A stretch of DNA of 64,000 nucleotides from Beta vulgaris subsp. vulgaris (Eukaryota; Streptophyta; Magnoliopsida; Caryophyllales; Amaranthaceae). The notes beneath the pieces are model-generated. The model did not search any database, was not told where the DNA came from, and saw nothing but the letters and a program-made list of their open reading frames with translations. Of this stretch, positions 36,397 to 48,254 are shown piece by piece. The stretch lies in the NCBI RefSeq assembly GCF_026745355.1, contig NC_079207.1, positions 9,031,238 through 9,095,237 of the forward strand. Direction: 5' to 3'. Each line of letters opens with the position of its first letter. The stretch's first letter is position 1. A program made the translations under genes and the position numbers.

Positions 36397-37755
36397 ATGG
36401 CCTCAAGCGAAAGTGACCCTATTAATGGGGGAAATGCAAACCACGAATCCGAGGTCACGCTCGAAGAAATGAGGGCAAGGATTGACGCATTGCGTAGCGA
36501 CCCTGTTTTTGGAGATGCCACCGGAGATGCTAGTGATAACCGAATGGATTTAATGAGGCTGATGATGATGGAGCTTTTACAAGGAAATCGATAAAGGCCT
36601 AGAACTGAACAAGAAGAGTGCTCAAACATGTTCAAGAGGTTTTCGGCTCATAAGCGCCCAACTTATGATGGAAAGCCAGACCCCACTGAGTTTGAAGAAT
36701 GGCTCAACGGCATGGAAAAATTGTTCGATGCCACCCAGTGCCCCGATAAGTGGAAAGTTAACTTTGCAGTCTTTTATCTGAAAGGACAAGCCGATCTTTG
36801 GTGGAAAACTGCCAAGGAAATGCAACAGCATCCTGGATTCGGATGGGAACATCTAAAGGAGGCCATGCCCAACCAGTTTTATCCTCAGTCATTGCAACTC
36901 CAAATGGAGTCGGAGTTTATTCATCTAAAACAAAGGAATATGACAGTCTTGGAGTATGCGGTGAAATTCAATGAACTTGCTCGATTCGCCCCAGACTTGG
37001 TTTCCACTGATCGTCAACGGATGAATCGTTTCGAAGGAGGTTTGAATGTTGACCTTCAGGAGAAACTAGCAGCACATATGAGCAAATCCTATCAGGAATT
37101 GTATGATAGGGCCATCAATGTCGAACGCAAGACGAAACTTAGAAAGGAGGTGTTTGAGAATGGTAAGAGGAAAGGAAAACCTCAAGAAGGCCAATCAAGC
37201 AACATTTTCAACAAGAAGTTGAATACTGGTTACGTGGAGGAGAATCGTAATCAAAAACAAGTTCCTCGGTGCAACAAGTGTAACAAGCAAGGCCATTGGG
37301 CAAGGGATTGTCGTAAAGGCACCGACCAATGTTATCGATGTGGTAAACAAGGCCATATAGTGAGAGATTGTCCTGTTCAAGAACAACGAGGCCACAACGT
37401 GAACAACCATGGCTTCACAAGGAATCAAGGGAATGGACAGAACTCCACTTATAGCGGCAATGCGAACAACAATCGTAATCCTCCGAGAGGACCTCCACAA
37501 GCTGGGAGAGTGTTCATGATGCAAAGAGAAGAAGCTGAAGCTGATGATACCGTCATCACTGGTACTTTCCCTGTCCACTCTATACCCGGTTGTGTTCTTT
37601 TTGATTCTGGAGCTTCACATTCATTTATATCTACTGCATTTTCTAGAACTTTGAATGCAAAACCATGCCCTAAATTCTCTGCCATGTCAGTTTCCATCCC
37701 AAATGGTGAATCTATCTCATGTGATGTCATGTATAGAAACTCCCTATCCTTATAG
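36397..37755 (+). pseudogene. Chromovirus gag and start of protease
   Basis: The frame opens MASSESDPINGG and continues past one in-frame TAA (36592-36594) into a capsid-like domain (KRPTYDGKPDPTEFEEWLNG onward). Two CCHC zinc knuckles follow: CNKCNKQGHWARDC and CYRCGKQGHIVRDC. The protease active site LFDSGASHSFIS lies near 37600-37640. The frame breaks by a shift near 37736; the protease continues in another frame to VILGMDWL. One stop and one shift make this part inactive. Confidence 0.85.
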
Positions 37756-40700
37756 GAGGCTATGAGTTCCTAGTTGACCTAGTTCAATTTGAATTAACCG
37801 ACTTTGATGTGATATTGGGAATGGATTGGTTATCCAAGTACCAAGCCGACATTAATTGCCTTAACCATGAGATAACCCTTAGAAGACCTGATGGGTGCAA
37901 GGTTTCTTATCGAAGAAGAAAAGCCAAATCCCGTATTATCTCAACCTCAAAAGTATTCAAACTACTTGCGAAGGGTTGTTACGGATACCTTTGCAATGTA
38001 ATAGACCTAACAAAACCTGAAGACTCTTTGTCCGACATCCCTATAGTAAAAGAATACCCTGACGTGTTTCCAGAAGACATACCTGGTATGCCTCCGCAAA
38101 GAGAAATAGACTTTAGCATCGACCTTATTCCGGGAGCTGCTCCTATCTCAAAGGCACCATATAGAATGGCACCAGCTGAACTGCAAGAATTGAAGAAGCA
38201 ACTGGATGAATTGCTCGATAAAGGGTACATTCGACCCAGTGTTTCACCTTGGGGTGCACCAGTCTTGTTTGTAAAGAAGAAAGATGGAAGTATGAGGTTG
38301 TGCATCGATTATCGAGAGTTAAATAAGATTACCATCAAAAATAGATATCCCTTACCCCGCATCGACGATCTTTTCGATCAGCTGCGAGGTGCAACCATTT
38401 TCTCCAAGATAGATTTGAGGTCTGGATATCATCAACTTCGCATTAAGCCAGAAGATATCTCAAAAACCGCCTTCAGAACTCGATACGACCATTATGAATT
38501 CACGGTGATGCCCTTTGGGTTAACCAATGCCCCAGCCGTTTTCATGGACCTGATGAACCGAGTTTTCAAGCCCTACCTTGATAAATTCGTTGTTGTATTC
38601 ATCGATGATATCTTGGTATTTTCAAGAAACTCAAGTGAGCACGAAGAACACTTGAGAAAGGTGTTGGAAATACTAAGAGAAAGAAAGTTGTATGCGAAGC
38701 TGAAGAAATGTGAATTTTGGTTGAAAGAAGTTGCCTTTCTAGGGCACATCATTTCTGAGAATGGAGTCTCCGTTGATCCTCAGAAAATAAAAGCCATAAT
38801 GGAGTGGCCTAGACCCACCAATGTCCCCGAAATTCGAAGTTTTATGGGTTTAGCTGGATACTACCGAAGATTCGTCCAAGACTTCTCAAAGATAGCTATG
38901 CCTATAACGCGATTGGTGAAGAAGTCGGTCAAGTTTGAATGGAGCGATGAATGTGAAGAAGCTTTTCAGGAGTTAAAGAAACGCCTTACCTCTGCCCCAA
39001 TTCTAACCCTTCCTTCTGGTACAGATGGCTTTGTAGTGTATAGTGATGCCTCCAAGCATGGATTAGGATGCGTGCTGATGCAAAACGAGAAGGTTATAGC
39101 ATATGCTTCTCGACAACTCAAACCGCATGAACAAAATTACCCAACCCATGATCTTGAACTAGCCGCTGTCGTATTTGCCCTGAAAATCTGGCGACACTAT
39201 TTGTATGGTGTTCCGTGCAAAACTTTACCAGACCATAAAAGCCTCAAATACATCTTTACCCAAAAAGAGTTGAACTTAAGACAACGTAGGTGGCTAGAAC
39301 TCCTAAAGACTACGACCTTGACATTCAATATCATTAAAAGCAAATGTTGTAGCTGATGCCCTAAGTCGAAAAGCTCACCTAAATACAACCTTGACCCTAC
39401 CAAAAGCTATAAAAGATGATCTTTGGAAAATGAAAGTAGAGATCATTCAGAGAAAAGAAGGTGCATACTTGAATGCATTGGAGTTAAGGCTGTTGGCAGA
39501 CATAAAGGAGGCACAAGGTGAAGACCTGGAGTTAGAGAAAATAAAGAATGATGTGAAAAGAGGAAAGTCGCCAGGATTTGTGATCCAAGAGGATGGTACT
39601 TTGAGATTTCAAGGAAGGTTATGTGTCCCCAATAAGGAGACACTAAAGAAGAGGATTTTAAAAGAAGCTCATAATAGTTTTTTCTCAATCCACCCTGGAG
39701 GAAACAAGTTATACAAAGATTTGAAACAGACATTTTGGTGGAGCAACATGAAGCAAGAAGTTGCTGAATTTGTGGCAAGATGCTTGACTTGTCAAAAGGT
39801 CAAGATAGAGCACCAGAGACCTGCAGGGCTCCTACAACCCCTAAGTGTCCCTACTTGGAAGTGGGATTCGATCTCGATGGATTTCATAATGGGACTACCA
39901 CCATCAACTCGAGGCGTGAACTCTATCTGGGTGATTGTGGATAGATTGACGAAATCCGCGCACTTCTTAGCTATAAGAAATAATTGGAGCTTAGACAAGC
40001 TAGCTGAGCTGTATATGAACACGATTGTCAGGCTACATGGAGTTCCGAGTTCAATCGTATCTGATCGAGACTCAAGATTCCAAGCAAAGTTTTGGAAAGA
40101 ATTGCAAAAGGCTCTTGGCACTAGACTCGACTTCAGTACAGCCTTCCACCCAGCAACTGATGGTCAGACGGAACGGAGATACAGACCCCTGGAAGATATG
40201 TTAAGAGCATGCATGTTAGATTTTCAAGGAAGTTGGGAGAAGTACTTGCCACTGGTAGAATTTTCTTACAATAATAGCTACCAAGCTAGCATCAAAATGG
40301 CCCCATATGAAGCACTCTATGGAAGAAGATGTAGAACACCCCTTTGTTGGAGTGATATTGACGAAGCTCGAATGATCGGACCCGACTTGATACAAGAAAC
40401 GACAGAAAAAGTACGATTAATTCAGACCAGGATCAAGACTGCGCAGAATCGACAGAAGAGCTATGCAGACCGACGAAGGAGACCACTAGAGTTTATAGTG
40501 GGTGATCATGTTTTTCTGAAAGTCTCACCTACTAAAGGTGTCATGCGATTTGGTCAATCTGGTAAGCTTAGTCCAAGGTATATCGGCCCATATGAGATTC
40601 TCGAGCGAGTGAATGACGTGGCTTATCGACTGGCACTACCGACAGACCTACATAAGGTGCATAATGTCTTCCATATATCGATGTTAAGAAAGTACATACC

Positions 40701-40917
40701 TGATCCAAGCCATGTGATTAGGCATGAACCTTTACAACTGAGGAACGACTTGACTTACGAAGAAAAACCGATCGAAATCCTTGACCGTAGGGAAAAGCAG
40801 CTCAGGAACAAAGTAATTCCCATGGTAAAAGTTTTATGGGCTAACCATTCGTCGACTGAAGCAACTTGGGAAGTTGAAGATCAAATAAAAGCGAAATACC
40901 CTCATCTATTTGCTTAG
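37739..40917 (+). pseudogene. Chromovirus pol: protease end, RT, RNase H, integrase, chromodomain
   Basis: The first frame (to 39356) carries the protease remainder ([16 protein letters not shown]), the RT core ([17 protein letters not shown]; active site [10 protein letters not shown]) and RNase H ([12 protein letters not shown]). A frameshift near 39347 moves the end of RNase H (VADALSR) into the frame of the next part. The second frame (39391-40917) has an integrase HHCC zinc finger (HPGGNKLY; CLTCQK), the catalytic core (first Asp in SMDFIMGLP, second in VSDRDSRF, Glu in LEDMLRAC) and a C-terminal chromodomain-like segment ending with WEVEDQIKAKYPHLF. This order defines chromoviruses; the tail suggests the Tekay/Del group. 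The stop is at 40915-40917. Confidence 0.88.
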
Positions 40918-40984
40918 ATTATTATGTATGTTTATCATGTCTGATCTGCGTATGTTATCTAAAGTATGAATATGTTTTACTCGA

Positions 40985-41463
40985 AAAAAAGAAAATACGA
41001 AGGGGGTCAGCCCTCAACCAGCCTCGGGGTGTACATAACTGAAAACTCTAAGCAATACGAGCATCCTCAGCCAGCCGAGGATGACGAAGAAGTCGCGATC
41101 GGCCAGGACCCCGGTCGGACTGTCAGGGTAGGCAAGGCCATGGACTCCCAAACAAGGCAAGATATCATCCAAGTGCTCACGGAGTACCAAGATGTCTTCG
41201 CCTATGAGGCCACAGAAATGTCGGGGCTCGACCCGAAAATCATGTGTCATGAGCTTAACATCAAAGAGGGGTTCAAACCAATCAAGCAAAAGCTCAGACA
41301 CCAAGGTTCCGAAAGAAACGCCGCAGCAGCCGCAGAGGTTAAGAAGCTGCTCGAAGCGGGTTTCATAGAAGAATGTCAATACTCGGAGTGGCTGGCCAAC
41401 GTGGTATTGGTCAAAAAGCCGAGTGGGGCATGGAGAATGTGTGTTGATTTCACCGACTTAAAC
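40985..41463 (+). pseudogene. Tat pol, first part (pre-RT and RT fingers)
   Basis: The frame reads through VRVGKAMDSQTRQDIIQVL, YQDVFAYEATEMSGLD, then AEVKKLLEAGFIEECQYSEW and SGAWRMCVDFTDLN. These are the linker and first blocks of a Tat reverse transcriptase. The frame is cut after DLN by the Athila insertion; the next codons resume at 48255 after the TAAAC duplication. Protease is absent upstream because of the deletion at the chromovirus junction. Confidence 0.85.
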
Positions 41464-42763
41464 TGGCGAGGCCTATGTCGTATCGGCTAACGCGCAAATA
41501 AATCAATACTACCCTACACAAACGTAGTATAAGGAAGTAAGGTTCGAATCCACGGAGAAGGTAAGTTTGGCTTGACTAGACGTGTGCTATGGTAACAATG
41601 GGGGGGTTTTTAGGAATGAAAATTTAAACAAACAAAACAGAAGCAAGGAAAATCAAATAATAAACGAGATCTTGGCAATCAATCTTCACAACCAATTCAA
41701 CCCTTGATCATTGAACAATCCAAACCTAAGTTACTTGAACGCCCTATTGTGAATCATAAGATTCAATCTCCCCTAACGTAGTGGTATGACTAAGCGAGCG
41801 CTCTAGTCCTACCCTTAATGGCAAAACAACCTAGCCAAGCGTTCTAGATTCAATTTAGCAATTAGATAACAACTAGGGAGATTTCAATAGGGTAATCTAG
41901 CATTCACACAAGCGGTCGAATGCGAAATTATATGATGATTCTTCTTATACTCAATCATCCACGAGCGTGCAATAATTGGGATAAACTACAACCCTAGATA
42001 ATCTCAAAGCAGACAATTATCTAGATAGTAGAGATTGCAATAAGCAAGAAGTTAATTGATCAAGTTAACTTAAGCACAAAAACAATCAAACATGAAGAAC
42101 ATGAAGAATCATCAACATTCAAGCAAATTAAAGAAGAATTGAACTCACAATGATTAAAATGGTTGATTCGATTGATACACCAAGATGGAAGATTATCCCT
42201 CCATAATATCAAAGATTACAATTTTTATTTGAGTTCTCTCTAAAAACCAGTGAAAAACGATCCAAAACACAAAGGACGAAATGTTCCTTTAATCAGCAAA
42301 ACAAGAGAAGACGAAAAGCCGAAATCCGCGTTGCAGGGCTCCGCGACCGCGGAGGGGGTCCGCGACCGCGGTGAGGTCGCGGAGATCACGGCAAATTCCT
42401 TTGATTTCCTCCGAAATTCGTCGCGACCGCGGTCATGTGCTCCGCGACCGCGGAGGCTGCCGGTACATCTTCCTCCATCTTTCCTTGGATGCTTCCTCAA
42501 TTGATTAACAAATTCTTCCCATTCTTTCCTTGCCACTTAAATGCACTTTGTTGACTTATTCCACTTGTACACTTGACTTTGTGACTTGGCATTTTCTTCA
42601 ATAGCACATTGTTACAATTGGACCCTCTCATCAACATAAAAGAAAATAAAAAACTCAAATACCAATTGATGAGAAAGAGTACAAAATCATAACAAAATAT
42701 GTTCAAGTCCACACAAAAATAGCCAAATAAGTACTAAAAATGCCATATGAACATGGCATATCA
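41464..42763 (-). repeat. 3' LTR of the Athila derivative
   Basis: This 1300-bp copy begins TGGCGAGGCC and ends GGCATATCA on the plus strand. It contains a CpG-rich cluster (42330-42465) of CCGCGACCGCGG-like palindromes. It is 16 bp shorter than its partner, through scattered 1-3-bp gaps. Confidence 0.9.
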
Positions 42764-42776
42764 AATTCCCCCATGC
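42764..42776 (-). other. Polypurine tract of the Athila derivative
   Basis: On the minus strand GCATGGGGGAATT lies directly before the 3' LTR. Confidence 0.75.
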
Positions 42777-43400
42777 TTAGACCTTTACTCGTCCTCGAGT
42801 AAAATCCTAACTCCTTTCTATCTCCAAGGTCTATCAAGGAAAGCATGGAGAAATTACACAAAATCCAATCCTAACACCACTACTCCAATCAAAACGAATA
42901 AGTGATGAATCGCAACTAGCTAAAGTTTGAGCGGAAGTAACCTCAACGCATCAAAACTCTAGCCATCTTATCGCTCCATAATCCACAAGGATAGTTAACT
43001 TGGGGGTGGAAATGACCTCAACACACCCAAGCTAACTGCACACAAACCAAAGAGCAAGGGAGCTAACTGTCCTAGATCCCCCAAGCTCAACTCACACACT
43101 ACTCCCTCAAAACAAAGCCTTGGTTCGGAATAACACCATCAAACCAAGAGCTTACCTCTTAAAACAACCTCCACTCCCCTTATGGCTCCAAGATGAAAAA
43201 TTAGAGGTTTTCTAACCTACCACCATCTAAACCACAACCTCCTTATTTCAACCATGAGTGACCTACCCAAACGCCGCTTCAAACACCCTTCATATGCCAC
43301 CACTCCGAGAAATAAGTGACATCCGAGTCCTCTCCTTTTGCCTAGGCGCCCTCCCGGGTTTTCACCTAGCCACTCATCATTATTTTTTTTTTTTATCTCT

Positions 43401-43438
<38 letters not shown>

Positions 43439-43482
43439 CTTTCAATATTTTTTTTCATTTCTTTTCATCATTTTTTTTTTCT

Positions 43483-43519
<37 letters not shown>

Positions 43520-44560
43520 TAAAAGAAATATACACATCAACCACATCTCACTCCCCCATGCTTGAAGGACACATTGTCCTCAATGTGTAAAATATGAAAA
43601 TAATTAGCAATAGGGAGACGAGAACCTCTAGTAACCACCATAAGCAAAAGGCAACAAGAGCAAACCACACAATACAACTCCTTCCACACTACACAAGAAA
43701 CTCCTCCAACTCCAAACTTAAAATTTCACCACAACAAGTTCTCAAACAATAAGTAACCACAACCACAACAAGTGATTATCCACAACTCCCAATCACAACA
43801 ACTCACCACAAGAAATAATAATCAACCAACCACAACTCTTAATCAAGGTAACTTTCAAATTAGAGTATGAAAAGTTCAAGTTTACCTCAAAGCAGGAAGA
43901 ACAATGCAATTGATTGACTAACCAAGTAAGAACAACACCCCAAGTGCACTCCTTTGCTCCTTAATGACCCACCAACTCCAAGAATCAAAAACCCCCCAAA
44001 TTTTAGGGTTTTCAATGGATTTTGTAAATAGAAAAGAAAAGTGGAGATTTTGGAAGATGATTGAGTGGGAAATGATATGAGTGAGGAAAAAGGATTGAAT
44101 GAGTGAAAGAGAGGAATATGAGTGAAGGAATTGAAGGGAGATGAAAGGGGATGAGTAGGGTGAGAATAGAGATAGAGGGGGTTGAAAATTGTGGAAGGAG
44201 GAAAGAAGAGAAAAGGGCGAAGAAAAGAACTTACCTTGCGGAAGGACGCGGCTCCGCGACCGCGGAGAAAATGACCGCGCCCGCGGAAGGGGTCCGCGCC
44301 CGCGGTGAAGTCGCGGAGTTGCTCTCGGCAATTTCTCTTCTTTTGTTTAAAAAAAATCGAAGGGAGTGGTGATGAAACCCACCCCTTTCAGCTCTCTTGT
44401 TTTGCTTCAAAGGTTCTCCTACAAAAACCAAAACACCAAAACACACAAAACAAAACATAACAACTCATCTTCAAATGAAATTTATACAAAACACGGGTTG
44501 CCTCCCGAGAAGCGCTTAGTTTAAAGTCGAAAGCTCGACATCATGCAATCACCAAAATTT
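42777..44560. other. Non-coding 3' interior of the Athila derivative
   Basis: This stretch has no supported gene. It includes an almost pure T/TC tract (43381-43519) and a CpG-rich cluster (44243-44320) with CCGCGACCGCGG and CCGCGCCCGCGG motifs like those of the LTRs. The T tract may be mis-sized. Confidence 0.55.
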
Positions 44561-44576
44561 TACCTCAATCGAAACA

Positions 44577-46709
44577 TCATGAACACTGCTTAACCACATC
44601 AATAGAATAGATAGAGTGATCCTCTTTACCTCCCATGGCATCATGCATTTTAAACTCAACGTTTTGACCATCAAACTGCATGGTCAAAGAACCGGTGCCA
44701 CAATCGATCCTAGCATTAGCCGTTTTCAAGAACGGCCTCCCTAAAAGAATAGGGGCGGAATGCCTATCATGCTCCATGTTAATTACATAAAAATCAGCAG
44801 GAAAAATCATCTTATCAACTTCCACTAGAACATCTTTCAATACACCTCTAGGAATGGAAGTGGACCGATCCGCTAATTGTATGACAACATTAGTAGGAAG
44901 CAATTCACCAAGTTCTACGGACTCATAAAGGAATAAAGGAAGACATTAATGGAGGCTCCCAAATCTAGCATAGCCTTATCAATCTTTGTGTCACCAAGGG
45001 TATAGGTATAGTGAACATGCCCGGATCATTGCATTTTTTTGGCATTCTCTTTTGAAAAACGGCGGAAACATGTTCACTAACCTTCACCTTTTGCTTCCCT
45101 TTTAAATTTTTCTTCTTTTTGATGGAACAAATTTCCTTCAACCACTTAGCATACAAAGGCACATCTTTTATCAATTTTAACAAAGGAATATTTACGACAC
45201 ATTGACTAAATGTTTCATAAATATCCTTAGAAGATTCAAGCTTACGATTGTCCTTTAATGCTTCGGGAAATGGGGGTACCGGTTTGAAATTCGGAAAAGA
45301 TTTTACCTCTTGGTGAGAGCTAGGACTCACCAATTTCTCAACTTCTTTTGATGGGACTAGAACCTCTACCTCCTCGTCCTTTGTTACAATCTCCTTCATA
45401 ACCTTGCTCTTGCTAGGCTCTAGATCCACCAACTCTTTGCCACTCCTCAAAGTCATGGCACTCACATTCTTCTTTGGATTCACCTCGGTTTGAGATGGTA
45501 GCTTCCCCGAACTTTGGGCCTCAAGTTTATTCACGACACTAGACATTTGACCCACTTGTGTTTCCAAATTGTGAATGCTAGACCTTGTCTCCTGTTGAAA
45601 TTGCACCATGTTGGACTGCATAGTAGTCACATTTTGAGCCAAGGCCTTGATCATATCCTCGGTGGACATTGAGTTGGAGCTAGAGGATTTCCCTTGAGCT
45701 TGATATGGTGCTATGTAATGAGGAGGGTTATGACCTTGTTGAAAATTCGAATTTCCTTGAAGAGTTGGATTCCCTTGCTTGTAACTCAAGGCCGGATGAT
45801 CTCTCCATCCGGGATTGTAAGAATTTGAGAATGGATCATACTTCCTTTGTCCTTGATATCCCACGGCATTCACCTCTCGGGTTTCCTCTTGCAAAGTCGG
45901 ACAAGAATCGTTGGATGATTGTTGTTGGAACAAATACCACAAGCCTTCACTTGTTGTTGATTGCCACTCACCAAAAATTGTCGGAACATGCCCTTAAGGT
46001 CGGACACTTCCGACTCCAAAGATGATTTAGAACTTGCCGCTTTAACTCCCCTAGTGGTATTTCTCTTAGAATAAGTGCGGGAACTTTCAGCAAACTCACT
46101 TATGAGCTCCATGGCTTGTTGTGGTGTCTTATTATCAATGTTACCCCCACAAGCAGCATTAACCATCCTTCTCTCATCAGGAAGGAGCCACCAACTAAGT
46201 ATAACACAAGATCTTTCTCGGCAAAACCATGATAGGGACAACAAGCAATGAGCCTCTTAAACCTCTCTAAGTAGTCATAAAGGATCTCATCATAACCTTG
46301 CTCAATGTTGCTAATGGCCCTCTTAAGCTCATTCAACTTGCTTGAAGGAAAGAACTTCTCCAAGAAAGCTTGCTTCATCCCCCTCCATGTGTCGATACTG
46401 TTGGGGCTCAAATGATAGAACCAATCATTAGCCTTATCTCTTCAATGAAAAAGGAAAGGCCCGCAGTTTGATTTGATCCTCCGTAACACCCCTTGGCTGC
46501 ATACTAGTACAAACAGCATGGAATTCAGCAAGATGTTTGATTGGATCCTCCCCATTTAAACCATGGAAGCTTGGCAGTAGATGAACAAGACCCGACTTCA
46601 GCTCAAAAGTAACATTCTCCCCAAACTCTGGATATTGAATGGCCAATGGTGCTTGGTCCAGATTAGGAGCGGAAAGCTCCCTCAATGTCGGATCAGCTCT
46701 AGGTGGCAT
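44577..46709 (-). pseudogene. Athila-like gag plus retropepsin, frame-broken
   Basis: Gag starts MPPRADPTLRELSAPN (46709) and runs through FHGLNGEDPIKHLAEFHAVC. After a shift near 46435 come WFYHLSPNSIDTWRGMKQAF and LNELKRAISNIEQ (46411 on), typical of Athila gag. Further shifts near 46200 and 45945 lead into a frame (45942-44965) rich in Q/S/K with a coiled-coil-like part (QFQQETRSSIHNLETQVG). A last shift leads to a retropepsin remnant with PILLGRPFLKTANARIDC (44903-44577). Several frame breaks make it non-functional. Confidence 0.82.
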
Positions 46710-46911
46710 CTCTTCTTCCTCAGTACCAATGTAGAAAGGTAACTCACGGAAATGACCCGAATCTCCTTTCTCAAGCTATAAAGTGTCCTTTCGATCTCTG
46801 AATCAAACAACAAAGATCCAAATGAGAAGCACGGGTGTGAACCATAAGACGGGTTCACACACCAACAATAAAAGTAAACAAACACACAAATAACAACCCA
46901 AACTTGTTGCC

Positions 46912-46929
46912 TTCCCGGCAACGGCGCCA
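46912..46929 (-). other. Primer-binding site of the Athila derivative
   Basis: The minus strand reads TGGCGCCGTTGCCGGGAA, matching the 3' end of tRNA-Asp as in other Athila elements. It lies 4 nt from the 5' LTR. Confidence 0.85.
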
Positions 46930-46933
46930 AATT

Positions 46934-48249
46934 TGGCGAGGCCTAAGTCGTATCGGCTAACGCGCAAATAAATCAATACTACCCTACACAAACGTAGTTA
47001 TAAGGAAGTAAGGTTCGAATCCACGGAGAAGGTAAGTTTGGCTTGACTAGACGTGTGCTATGGTAACAATGGGGGGGGTTTTGAGGAATGAAAAATTTAA
47101 ACAAACAAAACAGAAGCAAGGAAAATCAAATAATAAACGAGATCTTGGCAATCAATCTTCACAACCAATTCAACCCTTGATCATTGAACAATCCAACACC
47201 TAAGTTACTTGAACGCCCTATTGTGAATCATAAGATTCAATCTCCCCTAACGTAGTGGTATGACTAAGCGAGCGCTCTAGTCCTACCCTTAATGGCAAAA
47301 CAACCTAGTCCAAGCGTTCTAGATTCAATTTAGCAATTAGATAACAACTAGGGAGATTTCAATAGGGTAATCTAGCATTCACACAAGCGGTCGAATGCGA
47401 AATTATATGATGATTCTTCTTATACTCAATCATCCACGAGCGTGCAATAATTGGGTATAAACTACAACCCTAGATAATCTCAAAGCAGACAATTATCTAG
47501 ATAGTAGAGATTGCAATAAGCAAGAAGTTAATTGATCAAGTTAACTTAAGCACAAAAACAATCAAACATGAAGAACATGAAGAATCATCAACATTCAAGC
47601 AAATTAAAAGAAGAATTGAACTCACAAGTTGATCAAAATGGTTGATTCGATTGATACACCAAGATGGAAGATTAGCCCTCCATAATATCAAAGATTACAA
47701 TTTTTATTTGAGTTCTCTCTAAAAACCAGTGAAAAACGATCCAAAACACAAAGGACGAAATGTTCCTTTAATCAGCAAAACAAGAGAAGACGAAAAGCCG
47801 AAATCCGCGTTGCAGGGCTCCGCGACCGCGGAGGGGGTCCGCGACCGCGGTGAGGTCGCGGAGATGCTCACGGCAAATTCCTTTGATTTCCTCCGAAATT
47901 CGTCGCGACCGCGGTCATGTGCTCCGCGACCGCGGAGGCTGCCGGTACATCTTCCTCCATCTTTCCTTGGGTGCTTCCTCAATTGATTAACAAATTCTTC
48001 CCATTCTTGTTCCCTTGCCACTTGAATGCACTTTGTTGACTTATTCCACTTGTACACTTGACTTTGTGACTTGGCATTTTCTTCAATAGCACATTGTTAC
48101 AATTGGACCCTCTCATCAACATAAAAGAAAATAAAAAACTCAAATACCAATTGATGAGAAAGAGTACAAAATCATAACAAAATATGTTCAAGTCCACACA
48201 AAAATAGCCAAATAAGTACTGAAAAATGCCATATGAACATGGCATATCA
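46934..48249 (-). repeat. 5' LTR of the Athila derivative
   Basis: This 1316-bp partner of 41464-42763 has the same CpG-rich palindrome cluster at about 47818-47945. TAAAC follows at 48250-48254. Confidence 0.9.
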
Positions 48250-48254
48250 TAAAC

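Larger units (their letters stand above)
33172..41000 (+). mobile_element. Chromovirus (Tekay/Del-like Ty3/gypsy), 3' LTR missing
   Basis: The element has a long 5' LTR (33172-36113), a PBS matching initiator-Met tRNA, gag and pol. Pol carries protease, RT, RNase H, integrase and a C-terminal chromodomain-like region. It is inserted in the Tat gag. No 3' LTR follows pol; Tat pol sequence resumes within about 90 bp. A deletion therefore removed the chromovirus 3' LTR together with most of Tat gag and its protease. The right border given is approximate. Confidence 0.85.
41464..48249 (-). mobile_element. Athila-type Ty3/gypsy derivative with gag and protease only
   Basis: LTRs at 46934-48249 (5' for this strand) and 41464-42763 (3') flank a 4.2-kb interior. 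The target duplication is TAAAC (41459-41463 and 48250-48254). The PBS next to the 5' LTR and the purine tract next to the 3' LTR fix the orientation as minus. The interior encodes an Athila-like gag and a retropepsin, but no RT, RNase H, integrase or envelope-like region. Full Athila elements usually exceed 10 kb, so this is a non-autonomous form. Confidence 0.9.

Noticed and set aside
41011..41015. CCCTC as a right-hand target duplication of the chromovirus (left copy 33167-33171)
   Set aside because: The base before it is not the expected ...CA end, no LTR precedes it, and a 5-mer match in about 100 bp is easily due to chance.
43258..43590. Phe-rich frames
   Set aside because: They are translations of the T tract in the Athila derivative.
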